Origin: Gemmataceae bacterium
GTDB taxonomy: Bacteria > Planctomycetota > Planctomycetia > Gemmatales > Gemmataceae
Reading direction: 5' to 3'
Assembly (NCBI GenBank): GCA_901538445.1
Contig: LR594584.1
Span: 1,949,111 to 2,013,110 of the forward strand
Length of the DNA stretch: 64,000 bases
Below are positions 32,878-41,085 of this stretch, in pieces. Each line of letters begins with the position of its first letter. The stretch's first letter is position 1. The position numbers were made by a program, and so were the translations under genes. The notes beneath the pieces were generated by a model, which saw only the letters and a list, made by a program, of their open reading frames with translations, was not told where the DNA came from and ran no database searches.

Positions 32878-33152
32878 CGGGCGACGGCTTCGTCGAGGAG
32901 TTCGAGAATGGGGTGTCCCGGGGGGATGGGTGCCCCCTCTTCGACCCACATGCGAACGGTCGCCTTGATCGCCTCGGATACCCGTTCGAGGATCTCGGCT
33001 TCCTCCTCGGGCGTCGGGGGCTGCTCCGGAGGGGCCGCGAGGGCCGCGACCCACTTGCCGTTCTCGGCGATCACCACTTCCTCGCCGGCGGCGACGAGGG
33101 CGAGCAACTCGGGTAGTCGGTCGCGGGCTTCTTGCGTCGTCACGGTCGTCAT
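32874..33152 (-). CDS. Phd/YefM-type antitoxin
   Basis: The protein has 92 residues. The start TTVTTQEARDRLPELLALVAAGEEVVI is typical of the Phd/YefM fold that binds DNA as a dimer. The rest is an acidic and proline-rich tail (PPEQPPTPEEEAEIL), suitable for wrapping the toxin. It lies upstream of, and overlaps, the PIN toxin, so the pair is coupled. It probably represses its own promoter, the usual rule in this family. Confidence 0.87.
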   Translation of the reverse strand: MTTVTTQEARDRLPELLALVAAGEEVVIAENGKWVAALAAPPEQPPTPEEEAEILERVSEAIKATVRMWVEEGAPIPPGHPILELLDEAVAR

Positions 33153-33169
33153 CGGCTGCCTCCTGCGGG

Positions 33170-34132
33170 TCAGGCCGGGTTCGCCTTCAGGAACCCATCT
33201 ATCGCACCGACCTCGGCCGGCGTCAACCGCCAGTCGGCCGCGCCGACCAGCTCCCTCAACTGGCCGGGCTTCCGCGCGCCGACGATCGCCGCCGTCACCG
33301 CCGGGTGCCGCAGCACCCACGCGATCGCCACCTCGCCCGGCGTGCGGCCGTGCGGCGCGCCGACCCCGCGGAGCAGCTCGACGAGGTTCAGGTTCCGCGT
33401 CAGCAGCGGCTCCTGGTAGTGCTTGTTCTTCTCCTTCCGCCAGTCGTCGGCCGGCATCGCCGCGACCCGCTCGCGGGTCATCGCGCCGGTGAGCAGCCCG
33501 GACGCCATCGGCGAGTACGCGATCACGCCGATGTTATTCGCCTGGCAGTACGGCAGGACGCTCTCTTCCACCTCGGGGCGGATCATCGAGTACGGCGGCT
33601 GGAGCGAGGTGATCGGCCCGAACTTCGACACGCGGGCCATCTGCTCGGCCGAGAAGTTCGACACGCCGCCCCACCGAATCTTTCCCTCCTCCTTGAGCTT
33701 CAGCACCGCCTGCCAGCCCTCCTCGATGTCCTCGTCGGGCTCAGGCCAGTGGATCTGGTACAGGTCGATCACGTCCACCTTGAGCCGCTTCAGGCTCGCC
33801 TCGCACTCGCGGCGGATGCTGTCGGCCTTCAGCGACTTGCCGATCTGCCGCTGTTCGTTCCACACGCGCTCGCACTTGGTGAACACGTACGGCCGCTTCG
33901 CCACGCCCTTGAGCGCCTCGGCGACGACCTCTTCCGAGTGGCCCAGGCCGTACACCGCGGCCGTGTCGATCCAGTTGATGCCGAGGTCGATGGCCTCGCG
34001 GATCGACGCGACCGAGTCGGCGTCGTCCTGCGCGCCCCACCCGAACGCCCACCCGCCGCCGCCGATGGCCCACGCGCCGAAGCCGATGCTCGTGACGTGC
34101 AGGTCCGAGTTGCCGAGCTTTCGAGTTTGCAT
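33170..34132 (-). CDS. Aldo/keto reductase
   Basis: The protein has 320 residues. It has the AKR catalytic set: Asp and Tyr in GINWIDTAAVYGLGHSE, Lys in FTKCER, His in LYQIHWPEPD. Cofactor-binding residues appear at VGARKPGQLRELVGA near the end. It reduces a carbonyl with NADPH in the cytoplasm; the substrate is unknown. It starts 57 bases from the divergent phosphodiesterase gene, and its stop lies 17 bases before the antitoxin gene on the same strand. Confidence 0.92.
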   Translation of the reverse strand: MQTRKLGNSDLHVTSIGFGAWAIGGGGWAFGWGAQDDADSVASIREAIDLGINWIDTAAVYGLGHSEEVVAEALKGVAKRPYVFTKCERVWNEQRQIGKSLKADSIRRECEASLKRLKVDVIDLYQIHWPEPDEDIEEGWQAVLKLKEEGKIRWGGVSNFSAEQMARVSKFGPITSLQPPYSMIRPEVEESVLPYCQANNIGVIAYSPMASGLLTGAMTRERVAAMPADDWRKEKNKHYQEPLLTRNLNLVELLRGVGAPHGRTPGEVAIAWVLRHPAVTAAIVGARKPGQLRELVGAADWRLTPAEVGAIDGFLKANPA

Positions 34133-34189
34133 TGCGTTCCTCCGAATGCGCCGGCTGACGCCGGCCGCTCGCCCGCGTACCGTGACCGT

Positions 34190-35572
34190 ATGCAACCCAT
34201 CGTACTGATCAACGCGGTCGGGCTTACGCCCCGGCTCCTCGAACACGCCCCGCGGCTCAAGGCGGTCGCGGCGGCCGGCTGGGTCGCGAACATGCCCGAG
34301 GTGCTGCCGGCGGTCACCTGCACCGCCCAGGCGACGCTCCTCACGGGCGAACTGCCCAACAAGCACGGCGTCGTCGCGAACGGCTGGCTGTTCCGCGACA
34401 CGAACGAGGTGCGGTTCTGGCAGCAGTGCAACCGGCTGATCCAGGCCGAGCCGCTGTACGTGACGGCCCGCAAGCGTGCGAAGGAACGCGGCCTGCCGTT
34501 CACGAGCGCGAAGCTGTTCTGGTGGTTCAACCAGGGCGCGGCGGTCGATTTCAGCGTCACACCGAAGCCGCACTACGCTGTTGACGGGAACAAGGCGTTC
34601 GGCATCACCGGCGACCCGCAACAGCTCTCGTCGGATCTCGTCGCGAAGCACGGTGCGTTCCCGTTCCCACAGTTCTGGGGGCCGATGGCCGGCGCGAAGA
34701 GTACCGAGTGGATCGCGGCCGCGTCCGCCACCACCCTTGCGAGCAAGAAGCCCACGCTCGCGCTCGTCTACCTCCCGCACCTCGACTACGACCCGCAGCG
34801 GTTCGGGCCGAAGGGGTGCGACATGCGCCGCTGTGTGAAGGAACTCGACGACGCCTGCGCGCCGCTGCTCGACGCGGCGAAGACGGCCGGGGCGCAGGTG
34901 TGGGTGGTGAGCGAGTACGGGCACTGCGATGTGACCCGGCCGGTGTACCCGAACCGCCTCCTGCGCACGGTCGGGCTGCTCGAAGTGCGCCGCGGGCCGT
35001 TCGGCGAGCAACTCGACCTGTACGGCTCGCGGGCGTTCGCGGTCGTCGATCACCAACTCGCACACGTCTACGTTCACGACGCCGAGGATGTCCCCCGCGT
35101 GCGCGAACTGCTCGCGCCGCTCCCCGGCGTCGCGAAGGTGCTGTGCGGCGAGGAACGCGCGAGCATCGGGCTCGACCACGAGCGCAGCGGCGAGATCATC
35201 CTGCTGTCGGAGCCGGACGCGTGGTTCGCGTACCCGTTCTGGCTCGATGACACGGTCGCGCCGGACTACGCGCGGGCCGTGGCGATCCACGCCAAGCCGG
35301 GGTTCGACCCGTGCGAGCTGTTCTTCGACCCGAAGCTGCGGTTCCCGAAGCTCCACGCGGCCCGGCGGCTCGCGCAGAAGAAGCTCGGGTTCCGCATGAC
35401 GATGGACGTGGTCCCGTTGGATGGCGCGATTGTGCGGGGGAGTCACGGCCTCGCTGCGACCGACCCAGCCGACCGCCCCATCCTGATTGGTCACGGCCCG
35501 AACCCCGGGGCCAGTGTTCCGATGACCGCGGTAAAGGAAATGCTACTCACCGCTCTCGGGCTGGGCCGATAA
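34190..35572 (+). CDS. Type I phosphodiesterase / nucleotide pyrophosphatase family protein
   Basis: The protein has 460 residues from the ATG at 34190. It belongs to the alkaline-phosphatase superfamily: a nucleophile threonine in AVTCTAQATLLTGELPNKHG, metal ligands around LVYLPHLDYDPQRFG, VVSEYGHCDV and a late GSHG (histidine ligand). It has no signal peptide, so it works in the cytoplasm or needs another route. It resembles the phosphodiesterase of ebo-type clusters, but no such cluster is next to it; the sugar isomerase of that look lies 13 kb away. Substrate unknown. Confidence 0.82.
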   Translation: MQPIVLINAVGLTPRLLEHAPRLKAVAAAGWVANMPEVLPAVTCTAQATLLTGELPNKHGVVANGWLFRDTNEVRFWQQCNRLIQAEPLYVTARKRAKERGLPFTSAKLFWWFNQGAAVDFSVTPKPHYAVDGNKAFGITGDPQQLSSDLVAKHGAFPFPQFWGPMAGAKSTEWIAAASATTLASKKPTLALVYLPHLDYDPQRFGPKGCDMRRCVKELDDACAPLLDAAKTAGAQVWVVSEYGHCDVTRPVYPNRLLRTVGLLEVRRGPFGEQLDLYGSRAFAVVDHQLAHVYVHDAEDVPRVRELLAPLPGVAKVLCGEERASIGLDHERSGEIILLSEPDAWFAYPFWLDDTVAPDYARAVAIHAKPGFDPCELFFDPKLRFPKLHAARRLAQKKLGFRMTMDVVPLDGAIVRGSHGLAATDPADRPILIGHGPNPGASVPMTAVKEMLLTALGLGR

Positions 35573-35624
35573 CGCGACCGGAACGTTGAAACAGGACGTG
35601 ATTCGCACCCATCAGGAGCCAGTC

Positions 35625-35978
35625 GTGACCCGTTCCGCTCTCGGCCTCTCGGCCCTCGTTCTCGCGCTGTCCGCAAACTCGGCGTCGGCGCAGAGCCCCG
35701 CCATCGGCCAACTGCCGCTGCCCGGCGACCTGTACGGCTACTCGCCGCTGGTGCCGACCATCGACCCGTTCCCGTCGCGGTCGTCGGGGTACGCCCCGTC
35801 GATGTTCCTGCCGCGGGTCGGCGGCACCCGCATCCACCCGCCGACGCCGGTGGTGCAGTCGGGTCCGACCGTCCCGGCCCCCGGCACGGTGATCATTCAG
35901 GGCGAGCCCGGCGTGGTCGTCGGCCCGGTCGCGCAGCCGACCGCCCCGGTCCGCGGGTTCCGCCGCTTCGCACGGTAA
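35625..35978 (+). CDS. Small exported Pro-rich protein
   Basis: The protein has 117 residues from a GTG at 35625 with AGGAG 8 bases before it; a longer form from a TTG at 35586 would spoil the signal peptide. The signal (VTRSALGLSALVLALSANSASA) is followed by a proline/glycine/valine-rich mature part (PLPGDLYGYSPLVPTIDPFP). No domain is recognised. It ends in RRFAR, 20 bases before a repeat. Likely an envelope protein of the kind common in planctomycetes. Confidence 0.65.
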   Translation: MTRSALGLSALVLALSANSASAQSPAIGQLPLPGDLYGYSPLVPTIDPFPSRSSGYAPSMFLPRVGGTRIHPPTPVVQSGPTVPAPGTVIIQGEPGVVVGPVAQPTAPVRGFRRFAR

Positions 35979-35985
35979 TGCAATC

Positions 35986-36175
35986 CGGCGAGCGGGGGAC
36001 GTGAGTCCGCCGGTGGCACTTTCGATATGTTCTTGACCTCCCCCCTGGTGGGGGAGGTCGCCACGAGTCTTCGAGTGGCGGGTGGGGGGGGAAGCGACAA
36101 CGTGCGTCGAGCGTTCCACCCCCACCCGGCCGCGAAGCGCGGCCACCCTCCCCCATCAAGGGGGAGGGCAGGATA
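35986..36175. repeat. Family F arm plus inverted pair of family A repeats
   Basis: A single diverged family F arm (35986-36016) is followed by two inverted family A units at about 36039-36100 and 36117-36172, each with an inner hairpin (CCTCCCCC / GGGGGAGG). They fill the gap between convergent genes; no gene is seen. Confidence 0.78.
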
Positions 36176-36211
36176 AGATGTCGCGCCGCTCACGAGATCA
36201 CTTCGCTTCGC

Positions 36212-37111
36212 TCACCCCGAGATCAGCTTCCGCAGCTCCTTCGCGAACTTCGGCACGGCCACCTTCGGGTCCTCCTTGGCCTCGTACTCCAGCGCGACGT
36301 AGCCGTGGAAGTTCGCGTCCTTCAGGATCTTGACGACCTTCGCGAGGTCGGCGTCCTCGCGTTTGTTCCCCGGGAACACCTCGGTCTTCACCTGCGACAC
36401 GACCCCGTAGGGCGCAATCTTGGCGATGTCGGCGTAGGGGTCGGCCGTGTGGAAGTTCCCCGTGTCGATGTTCACGCCCAGTGCGGCGCTCTTCACCGGC
36501 TTCACCAGTTCGAGCAGGTGCTCGGGCGTGTCGGTGATGCCGCCGTGGTTCTCCAGCGCCAGCATCACGCCGGCCTTCTCGGCGACCTCGCAGCACTCGT
36601 TGATCGCGGCGACGACGCGCTTCTGCGCCTCTTCGAGCGTGTCGCCCTTTTCCAGGTTCCCGGCGAAGATGCGGACGGTCTTCGCGCCGACCCTCGCGGC
36701 CCGGAGCGTCCAGTCCTTCACCTTCTGGATCTCGGCCTTGCGCTTCTCGTCGTCGCGGAGGCAGAAGGTGTTGCCGACGGGGATGCCGGACACCGCGAGC
36801 TTCTTCTTCGCGGCGTGGGCGCGGACCTTCTCGGTGTAGGCGTCGGTCGTCTCGGCCCAGAAGTACGACGTGAGTTCGACCGCCTCGACCGGCAGCTCGG
36901 CCGCGTAGTCGATGAACTCGAACAGCGTCATCGTCGGCTTCTTGAGGTCGAGGAACTGCCGCATGCTGTAGGCCGCGAGGCTCAGCTTGAGGTCGGGCTT
37001 GTCGGACGGCCGCTTGACGGGGTCGATGGCCAGTGCGAGCGGCAGGCGCGGGCCTGCGGTGCCGGCGGCGAGGGCCGACGCGGCGAGGAACTGCCGGCGG
37101 GAGAGCGACAT
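36212..37111 (-). CDS. Exported sugar phosphate isomerase/epimerase-like protein
   Basis: The protein has 299 residues. A Tat-like signal (SLSRRQFLAASALAAGTAG) leads to a xylose-isomerase-like TIM barrel. Candidate metal ligands are the glutamate in MLALENHGG, the aspartate in GVNIDTGNF, the histidine after it and the glutamate in YVALEYEAKED. Such exported isomerase-like proteins are expanded in planctomycetes, where they may act on sugars in the periplasm; the reaction is unproven. Upstream on the same strand are a substrate-binding lipoprotein and a uronate-isomerase-like gene. Confidence 0.85.
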   Translation of the reverse strand: MSLSRRQFLAASALAAGTAGPRLPLALAIDPVKRPSDKPDLKLSLAAYSMRQFLDLKKPTMTLFEFIDYAAELPVEAVELTSYFWAETTDAYTEKVRAHAAKKKLAVSGIPVGNTFCLRDDEKRKAEIQKVKDWTLRAARVGAKTVRIFAGNLEKGDTLEEAQKRVVAAINECCEVAEKAGVMLALENHGGITDTPEHLLELVKPVKSAALGVNIDTGNFHTADPYADIAKIAPYGVVSQVKTEVFPGNKREDADLAKVVKILKDANFHGYVALEYEAKEDPKVAVPKFAKELRKLISG

Positions 37112-37215
37112 TGCGGGCTCCGGGGTGACGGGTGCGGGAGGCGCCGCCAGTGTACCCCGGGCCGGGCCGATTGGGGAGCGAGAACAGGGGGTGTTGAAGA
37201 GGTCCGCGACCGCGG

Positions 37216-38223
37216 TCACCCCGCGAACAGCTCCCGCAGCATCGCCTGCGTGCCCTCCCAGGCGTCCGCGGCCGCGTCGAAGTTCACGTCCATCGGGCGC
37301 GTCTGCGACGGCGTCTTCAGGCCCACGGCGAGCGCGGCCGTGACCGCGGGGTTGAGCGGGATCTGGAACCCGCCGCCCTCGGCGAGCCGCTGCTCCGTCG
37401 CGGGCCGCAGCAGGAACTCGACGAGCTTCTGTGCGCCGGCCGGGTTGGGGCCGCCCTTCACGAGAGCGACCGTGTTCGGCAGGAACAGCGTCCCGAACCC
37501 GGCGGCGTCCGGGAACACGACCGCGACCGGCTTCCCGGCCCGGACCTCGATCAGCGCGTCGTCGGTGTCGGTCAGCCCCACCGCGAACCGCCCGTCGGCG
37601 ACGGCCCGCGCGACCTGCTTGTTCCCGGCGACGACGCTCGCGCCGTTCGCCTTGAGCCCCGCGAAGAACTCGCGCGCCTTCGCGGCCCCGAGCGCCGCGG
37701 AGAGTGCGGCGGCGTGCGTCGCGGTGGTGCCGAAGAACGGCTTCGCGATGGCGACCCGGCCTCGCCACTTCTCGGCCAGCAGGTCGAACAGCCCGAGCGG
37801 TTGCTCGGCCTGCGTCACGGCCGCGAGGTTGACGACGAGCACCCGGGCCCGTGCGGCGAACCCCTGCCACGTGCGGTCGGCCGGGCGCGTCGCGGCGGGG
37901 AAGGCGTCGCCGAGCGGGGCGGGGAGGGGGGCGTACACCCCGGCGCGGGCGAGCCGCACCGAGCCGAGCGGCTCGTTGTTCCAGTGGACGTCGCACCGCG
38001 GCCGCCCGGCCTCCTGCTCGAGTTCGGCGGCGAGGGCGACGGACTTGTTCGCCTCGGTGTCGAACTTGGTGTCGACCCGCAGCCCCGTTTCGCGGGTGAA
38101 CTCGGCGAGCAGGTCGTCGGCGAACTCGCGGTCCTGGGCGCAGTACAGCACGACGCGGTCGCCCCGCGCCCCGCACCCCGCGGCGAGCGCGACTGATCCG
38201 GCGATGAAGTGGCGGCGGGTCAT
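37216..38223 (-). CDS. ABC-type substrate-binding lipoprotein (FbpA/AfuA-like)
   Basis: The protein has 335 residues. It has both a twin arginine (TRRHF) and a lipobox (LAAGC, Cys17). The mature part is like periplasmic binding proteins of the iron/putrescine class: VVLYCAQDREFADDLLAEFTRE, LVVNLAAVTQ, FFGTTATHAAALSAALG and VGLTDTDDALIEVRAGKPV. It captures a solute, possibly Fe3+ or an organic anion, for a permease. No permease or ATPase gene is nearby. It lies 45 bases after the uronate-isomerase-like gene, so one transcript is likely. Confidence 0.85.
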   Translation of the reverse strand: MTRRHFIAGSVALAAGCGARGDRVVLYCAQDREFADDLLAEFTRETGLRVDTKFDTEANKSVALAAELEQEAGRPRCDVHWNNEPLGSVRLARAGVYAPLPAPLGDAFPAATRPADRTWQGFAARARVLVVNLAAVTQAEQPLGLFDLLAEKWRGRVAIAKPFFGTTATHAAALSAALGAAKAREFFAGLKANGASVVAGNKQVARAVADGRFAVGLTDTDDALIEVRAGKPVAVVFPDAAGFGTLFLPNTVALVKGGPNPAGAQKLVEFLLRPATEQRLAEGGGFQIPLNPAVTAALAVGLKTPSQTRPMDVNFDAAADAWEGTQAMLRELFAG

Positions 38224-38268
38224 GGGGGCACACTGGAGCCCTGCGGTCGCGACCGCAGGGCTTGGGGG

Positions 38269-39522
38269 TCACACCTTGAACACCTCGCGGACGTTGTCGC
38301 GGAGGAGGCGGGTGCCGAGGGCGACGGCGTCGGCCTCGCTCAGCAGGCCGGGCCGCACGAACTCGTCGGCCAGCACGCCGGCCAGGAGCCGCCGGTACAT
38401 CCCGTACTTCGGCAGCACGAACTCCAGCTTGTACGCGTCCGAGTAGTACCCGATCAGCTTCGTCTTCGGCACCGCGGTGAGCCGCTCGGTCACGTCCTTG
38501 CGGATGTACGGCGGGGTGTTCGAGTACCACCAGTGCCCGCTCGGGAGCACGTTCGGGAAGATCCACGAGTACGCCACGAGTTCCTGGTTCTGGGCGCTCG
38601 TCAGCACCGACACCGGGAACGTCACCTCGGGGAACGCGTTGAACAGCTCCTTGTAGTGGATCAGGCTGGTCCGCTGGTCGAACAGGTCCTGGCCCTGGAA
38701 CACGCCCTTCTCGTACACCCGGCGGTTCACCCCGATCATCAGGTCGAACGGGAGCCGGAACTCGCGGCAGAACTCGGCGATCATCCAGAACACGCCGGGG
38801 GCGAGGTCGTGGAAGTCGTGGAACTGCATCTGCTCGTAGAAGTGCTCGTCGTCGAACGGGACCGGGTGGAAGCTCGGGGGCAGCGAGATCGCGCACGCCT
38901 TCGCGCCCTTCCGCGTGAAGTGCAGGAACAGCTTCGCCAGCGCCTTCCGCAGCGACGCCGCGTCGGTCACCTCGATCCCCGTGCAGGCGAGGAGCCGCCG
39001 CCGCGTCTCGGGCTTGTCCAGGTGGAACACGAGGGTGTCGGTCCGCAGGCACGGGACGTAGGTCTCCGTGTCGAACCCTTCGAGCGGGTCGTCGAACTCG
39101 TTGGTCAGGAAGATCTTTTCGAGCTTCGTCTTGGCGAAGACCTGCTTCTCCCAGTCGGCCTGCCCGAACGTCTTCTCGGCGGCGTCGAAGAGCTTGTCGG
39201 CGTCGGCCGCGGTGACGCGGGTGCCGGTGAACCCGAGGAACGTGCGGGCGATGTCGAGGAACCAGCCGTACTGGGCCGTGTTGTCGTACCGGTCCATGTG
39301 CGACACGATGGCCCGCACCCGCTCCCGGGCCGGCACGTCCTTCCCGAGCGGGGCCTGGCTCATCCCGGCCGAGTGCGCGAGTTCGGTGTAGTAGTGGTAG
39401 CCCAGGATGTCGTCGAGCGACTTCGACACCGGGGCGAGCGGGTCGATGTGCGAGTGCGGGTCGATGAGGGGGACGTTCGACAGCGCCGAGGTGAGGTCGG
39501 CGACGAGCGTGTCGGCGGTCAT
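38269..39522 (-). CDS. Uronate isomerase-like amidohydrolase-fold protein
   Basis: The protein has 417 residues. It resembles the UxaC (glucuronate isomerase) branch of the amidohydrolase superfamily: metal-binding LIDPHSHIDPLAP near residue 20, LGYHYYTELAH, and FSGHWW-type motif as VLPSGHWWYSN, then LIGYYSDAYKLEFVLPKY near the end. Authentic UxaC proteins are about 470 residues and have RGGGWWFND, so this one is a relative and its substrate is open. First gene of a run with a substrate-binding lipoprotein and an exported isomerase, a possible sugar-acid group. Confidence 0.82.
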   Translation of the reverse strand: MTADTLVADLTSALSNVPLIDPHSHIDPLAPVSKSLDDILGYHYYTELAHSAGMSQAPLGKDVPARERVRAIVSHMDRYDNTAQYGWFLDIARTFLGFTGTRVTAADADKLFDAAEKTFGQADWEKQVFAKTKLEKIFLTNEFDDPLEGFDTETYVPCLRTDTLVFHLDKPETRRRLLACTGIEVTDAASLRKALAKLFLHFTRKGAKACAISLPPSFHPVPFDDEHFYEQMQFHDFHDLAPGVFWMIAEFCREFRLPFDLMIGVNRRVYEKGVFQGQDLFDQRTSLIHYKELFNAFPEVTFPVSVLTSAQNQELVAYSWIFPNVLPSGHWWYSNTPPYIRKDVTERLTAVPKTKLIGYYSDAYKLEFVLPKYGMYRRLLAGVLADEFVRPGLLSEADAVALGTRLLRDNVREVFKV

Positions 39523-39713
39523 TTCGGCGGCTCCGCGGATCCGGCGGTCTTGTCAGAGTTACCTGCGATACGTCTTACAACGCCCGGCAAGAATTACAAA
39601 CGGCCCGGCCCCCGGCCCCACCTCGAGAAATTTCGATTCCCCTCCGGATCGCCGCGGGTTCCTGATGTGTAAACGAGTTGCGCCCGAGCGGCACGGGCCG
39701 GCCGCACAGAATT

Positions 39714-39741
39714 TTGGCTCCGGCACGGTCGCTGCTTTACT
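39714..39741 (+). promoter_or_regulatory. Possible sigma-70-type promoter of the C5-loop RNA
   Basis: TTGGCT (39714-39719) and TTTACT (39736-39741), each matching 4 of 6 consensus bases, are 16 bases apart. They would start transcription near 39748, just before the first hairpin. In DNA this GC-rich a chance match is less common than usual, but the call stays weak. Confidence 0.35.
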
Positions 39742-39747
39742 CCTCTC

Positions 39748-40001
39748 TCGTCCGCGGCAAGCAACCCCCAGCGAACCGCGGATCGGTGCCGGGCCACGAC
39801 GGCGAGCCTTCCCCCAAGGTGAGCCAATCACGCGTGGGTCAGCACCGAGCGACTGAAGGCCTCAACGACCCTCCCCCGGGTCGCGGCCGCGGAAGAGATT
39901 TCCCCCCTCTTCCGAACCCGTCAGGTACCACGTCCGTTCCCCCGTCCGAAAACATCCTTCCCCCGCCGCCGCCTTCCCCCAAGGCGGCGGCTCGTCTTTT
40001 T
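39748..40001 (+). ncRNA. Candidate small RNA with C5 hairpin loops
   Basis: The 780-base gap 39523-40303 has no gene; I see nothing in 39523-39713. From about 39750 there are four hairpins whose loops carry CCCCC: 39752-39781 (CCGCGG arms), 39801-39825 (CCTT/AAGG), 39866-39883 (CGACCC/GGGTCG) and 39891-39913 (GGAAGAG/CTCTTCC). Two more CCCCC runs (39939-39943, 39960-39964) are unpaired. A fifth hairpin (39966-39990, 10 bp, loop CCCCC) is followed by TCTTTTT, a classic intrinsic terminator on the plus strand with no gene upstream. Seven C5 motifs, six of them preceded by T, fit an RNA that binds G-rich ribosome-binding sites. Confidence 0.55.
39966..40001 (+). terminator. Intrinsic terminator of the candidate RNA
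   Basis: A perfect 10-bp stem (39966-39975 with 39981-39990) around the loop CCCCC is followed by CTCGTCTTTTT. It is the only hairpin with a good T-tract that I noted in the window. Confidence 0.75.
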
Positions 40002-40026
40002 ACGGTCGCCCGCAGCCCCACAGGTA

Positions 40027-40180
40027 CAGACGCCTTCGGCAGCAGAGGTCAGAGGACGGGAAGACAATCGGGCACGGGCACGCACGCGGGCACGGATACC
40101 AACCGAGGCGTGCCGGCGGTCCCGTGTCTTCCCGTTCTTTCTCCGTGCCCGTGCCCCAGACCGTGCCCGTGCCCGTGCCC
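40027..40180. repeat. GGGCACGG minisatellite palindrome, family E, copy 1
   Basis: About 150 bases with GGGCACGGGCACG and AGAGGTCAGAGGACGG on one side and CCGTGCCCGTGCCC on the other, an imperfect palindrome. Related copies are at about 42190-42330 and 59545-59765; this one is inverted relative to them. Confidence 0.8.
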
Positions 40181-40303
40181 AAATACGTCCCATCCCAATC
40201 TCCAATCCCCGAAACCGTTGCGGGTGGGGGGCGGGTATGTTAGCGTGCTGGCGGGGCTGCGCCGGACCGCGCGGCCCTCACAGTCATTCAACCCGAGGAA
40301 CCG

Positions 40304-40867
40304 ATGACCGTTCGTCTTCTCGCCGCCGCGCTGGTCGTGGCCGTTGCCCCGCTGTCCGTTCGCGCGGCGGACGAGGAAAACCCCTACAAGAACGTGAAGG
40401 TCGGCGACTTCGCCACCTACAAGATGAAGGTGAACGTCGGCCCGATCGCCATCGACGGGACGACGACCCAGAGCGTCACCGCGAAGACCGACAAGGAGGC
40501 CAAGGTCAAGGTCACCGCCAGCGTCAACGGGATGGAGGCCCCGGCCCAAGAGCAGACCATCGACCTGACCAAGCCGTACGACCCCACGAAGGTCGGCGGC
40601 GGGCTCCCCGGCGGGGGCGAGGCGACGGTCGAGAAGGGCAAGGACGGGACCGAGAAGGTGAAGGCCGGCGGCAAGGAGTACGAGACCACCTGGACCACGT
40701 ACAAGGTGAAGGCCAAGGCCAACGGCATGGACATCGACGCCGACATCAAGGTGTGGACCGCGAAGGACGTGCCCATGGGCATGGTGAAGATGACCATGAA
40801 GGCGACCGTCGCCAAGATGGACATGGAAATGACGATGGAACTGACCGAGTTCGGCAACAAGAAGTGA
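40304..40867 (+). CDS. Exported hypothetical protein, Met-rich end
   Basis: The protein has 187 residues with a Sec signal peptide (about 1-22, ending VRAAD). The mature part is lysine-, threonine- and valine-rich with alternating beta-strand pattern (VKVGDFATYKMKVNVGPIAID, EYETTWTTYKVKAKANGMDID). The C-terminus has methionine-rich strands (MGMVKMTMKATVAKMDMEMT). I know no family. A beta-sandwich exported protein is my guess from pattern only. Confidence 0.72.
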   Translation: MTVRLLAAALVVAVAPLSVRAADEENPYKNVKVGDFATYKMKVNVGPIAIDGTTTQSVTAKTDKEAKVKVTASVNGMEAPAQEQTIDLTKPYDPTKVGGGLPGGGEATVEKGKDGTEKVKAGGKEYETTWTTYKVKAKANGMDIDADIKVWTAKDVPMGMVKMTMKATVAKMDMEMTMELTEFGNKK

Positions 40868-41085
40868 CCGCCCGGCGCACAGACGAGCCCCGGAGCCCGC
40901 CCACCCGGGCCGGGTTCCGGGGCTCTCGCACGCGCGGGGCCGCCCCCGCACGGACCGCTCCGCGAGTCCCTCGCACCGGGCCGCCGGGCGGCTAAACCCC
41001 GGCTCGGTCAATTCTTGCTTCGCACGGCCCGGGATCGCGTTCTACAATGTGCGTAGCCCGCCGTAGGTGGAACCCGGGAAACGAT

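Noticed and set aside
36212-39052. Minus-strand frame of 946 codons joining isomerase, lipoprotein and uronate isomerase regions
   Set aside because: Only its last 299 codons (36212-37111) are a real gene; the rest is out of frame with the two upstream genes and Arg-rich.
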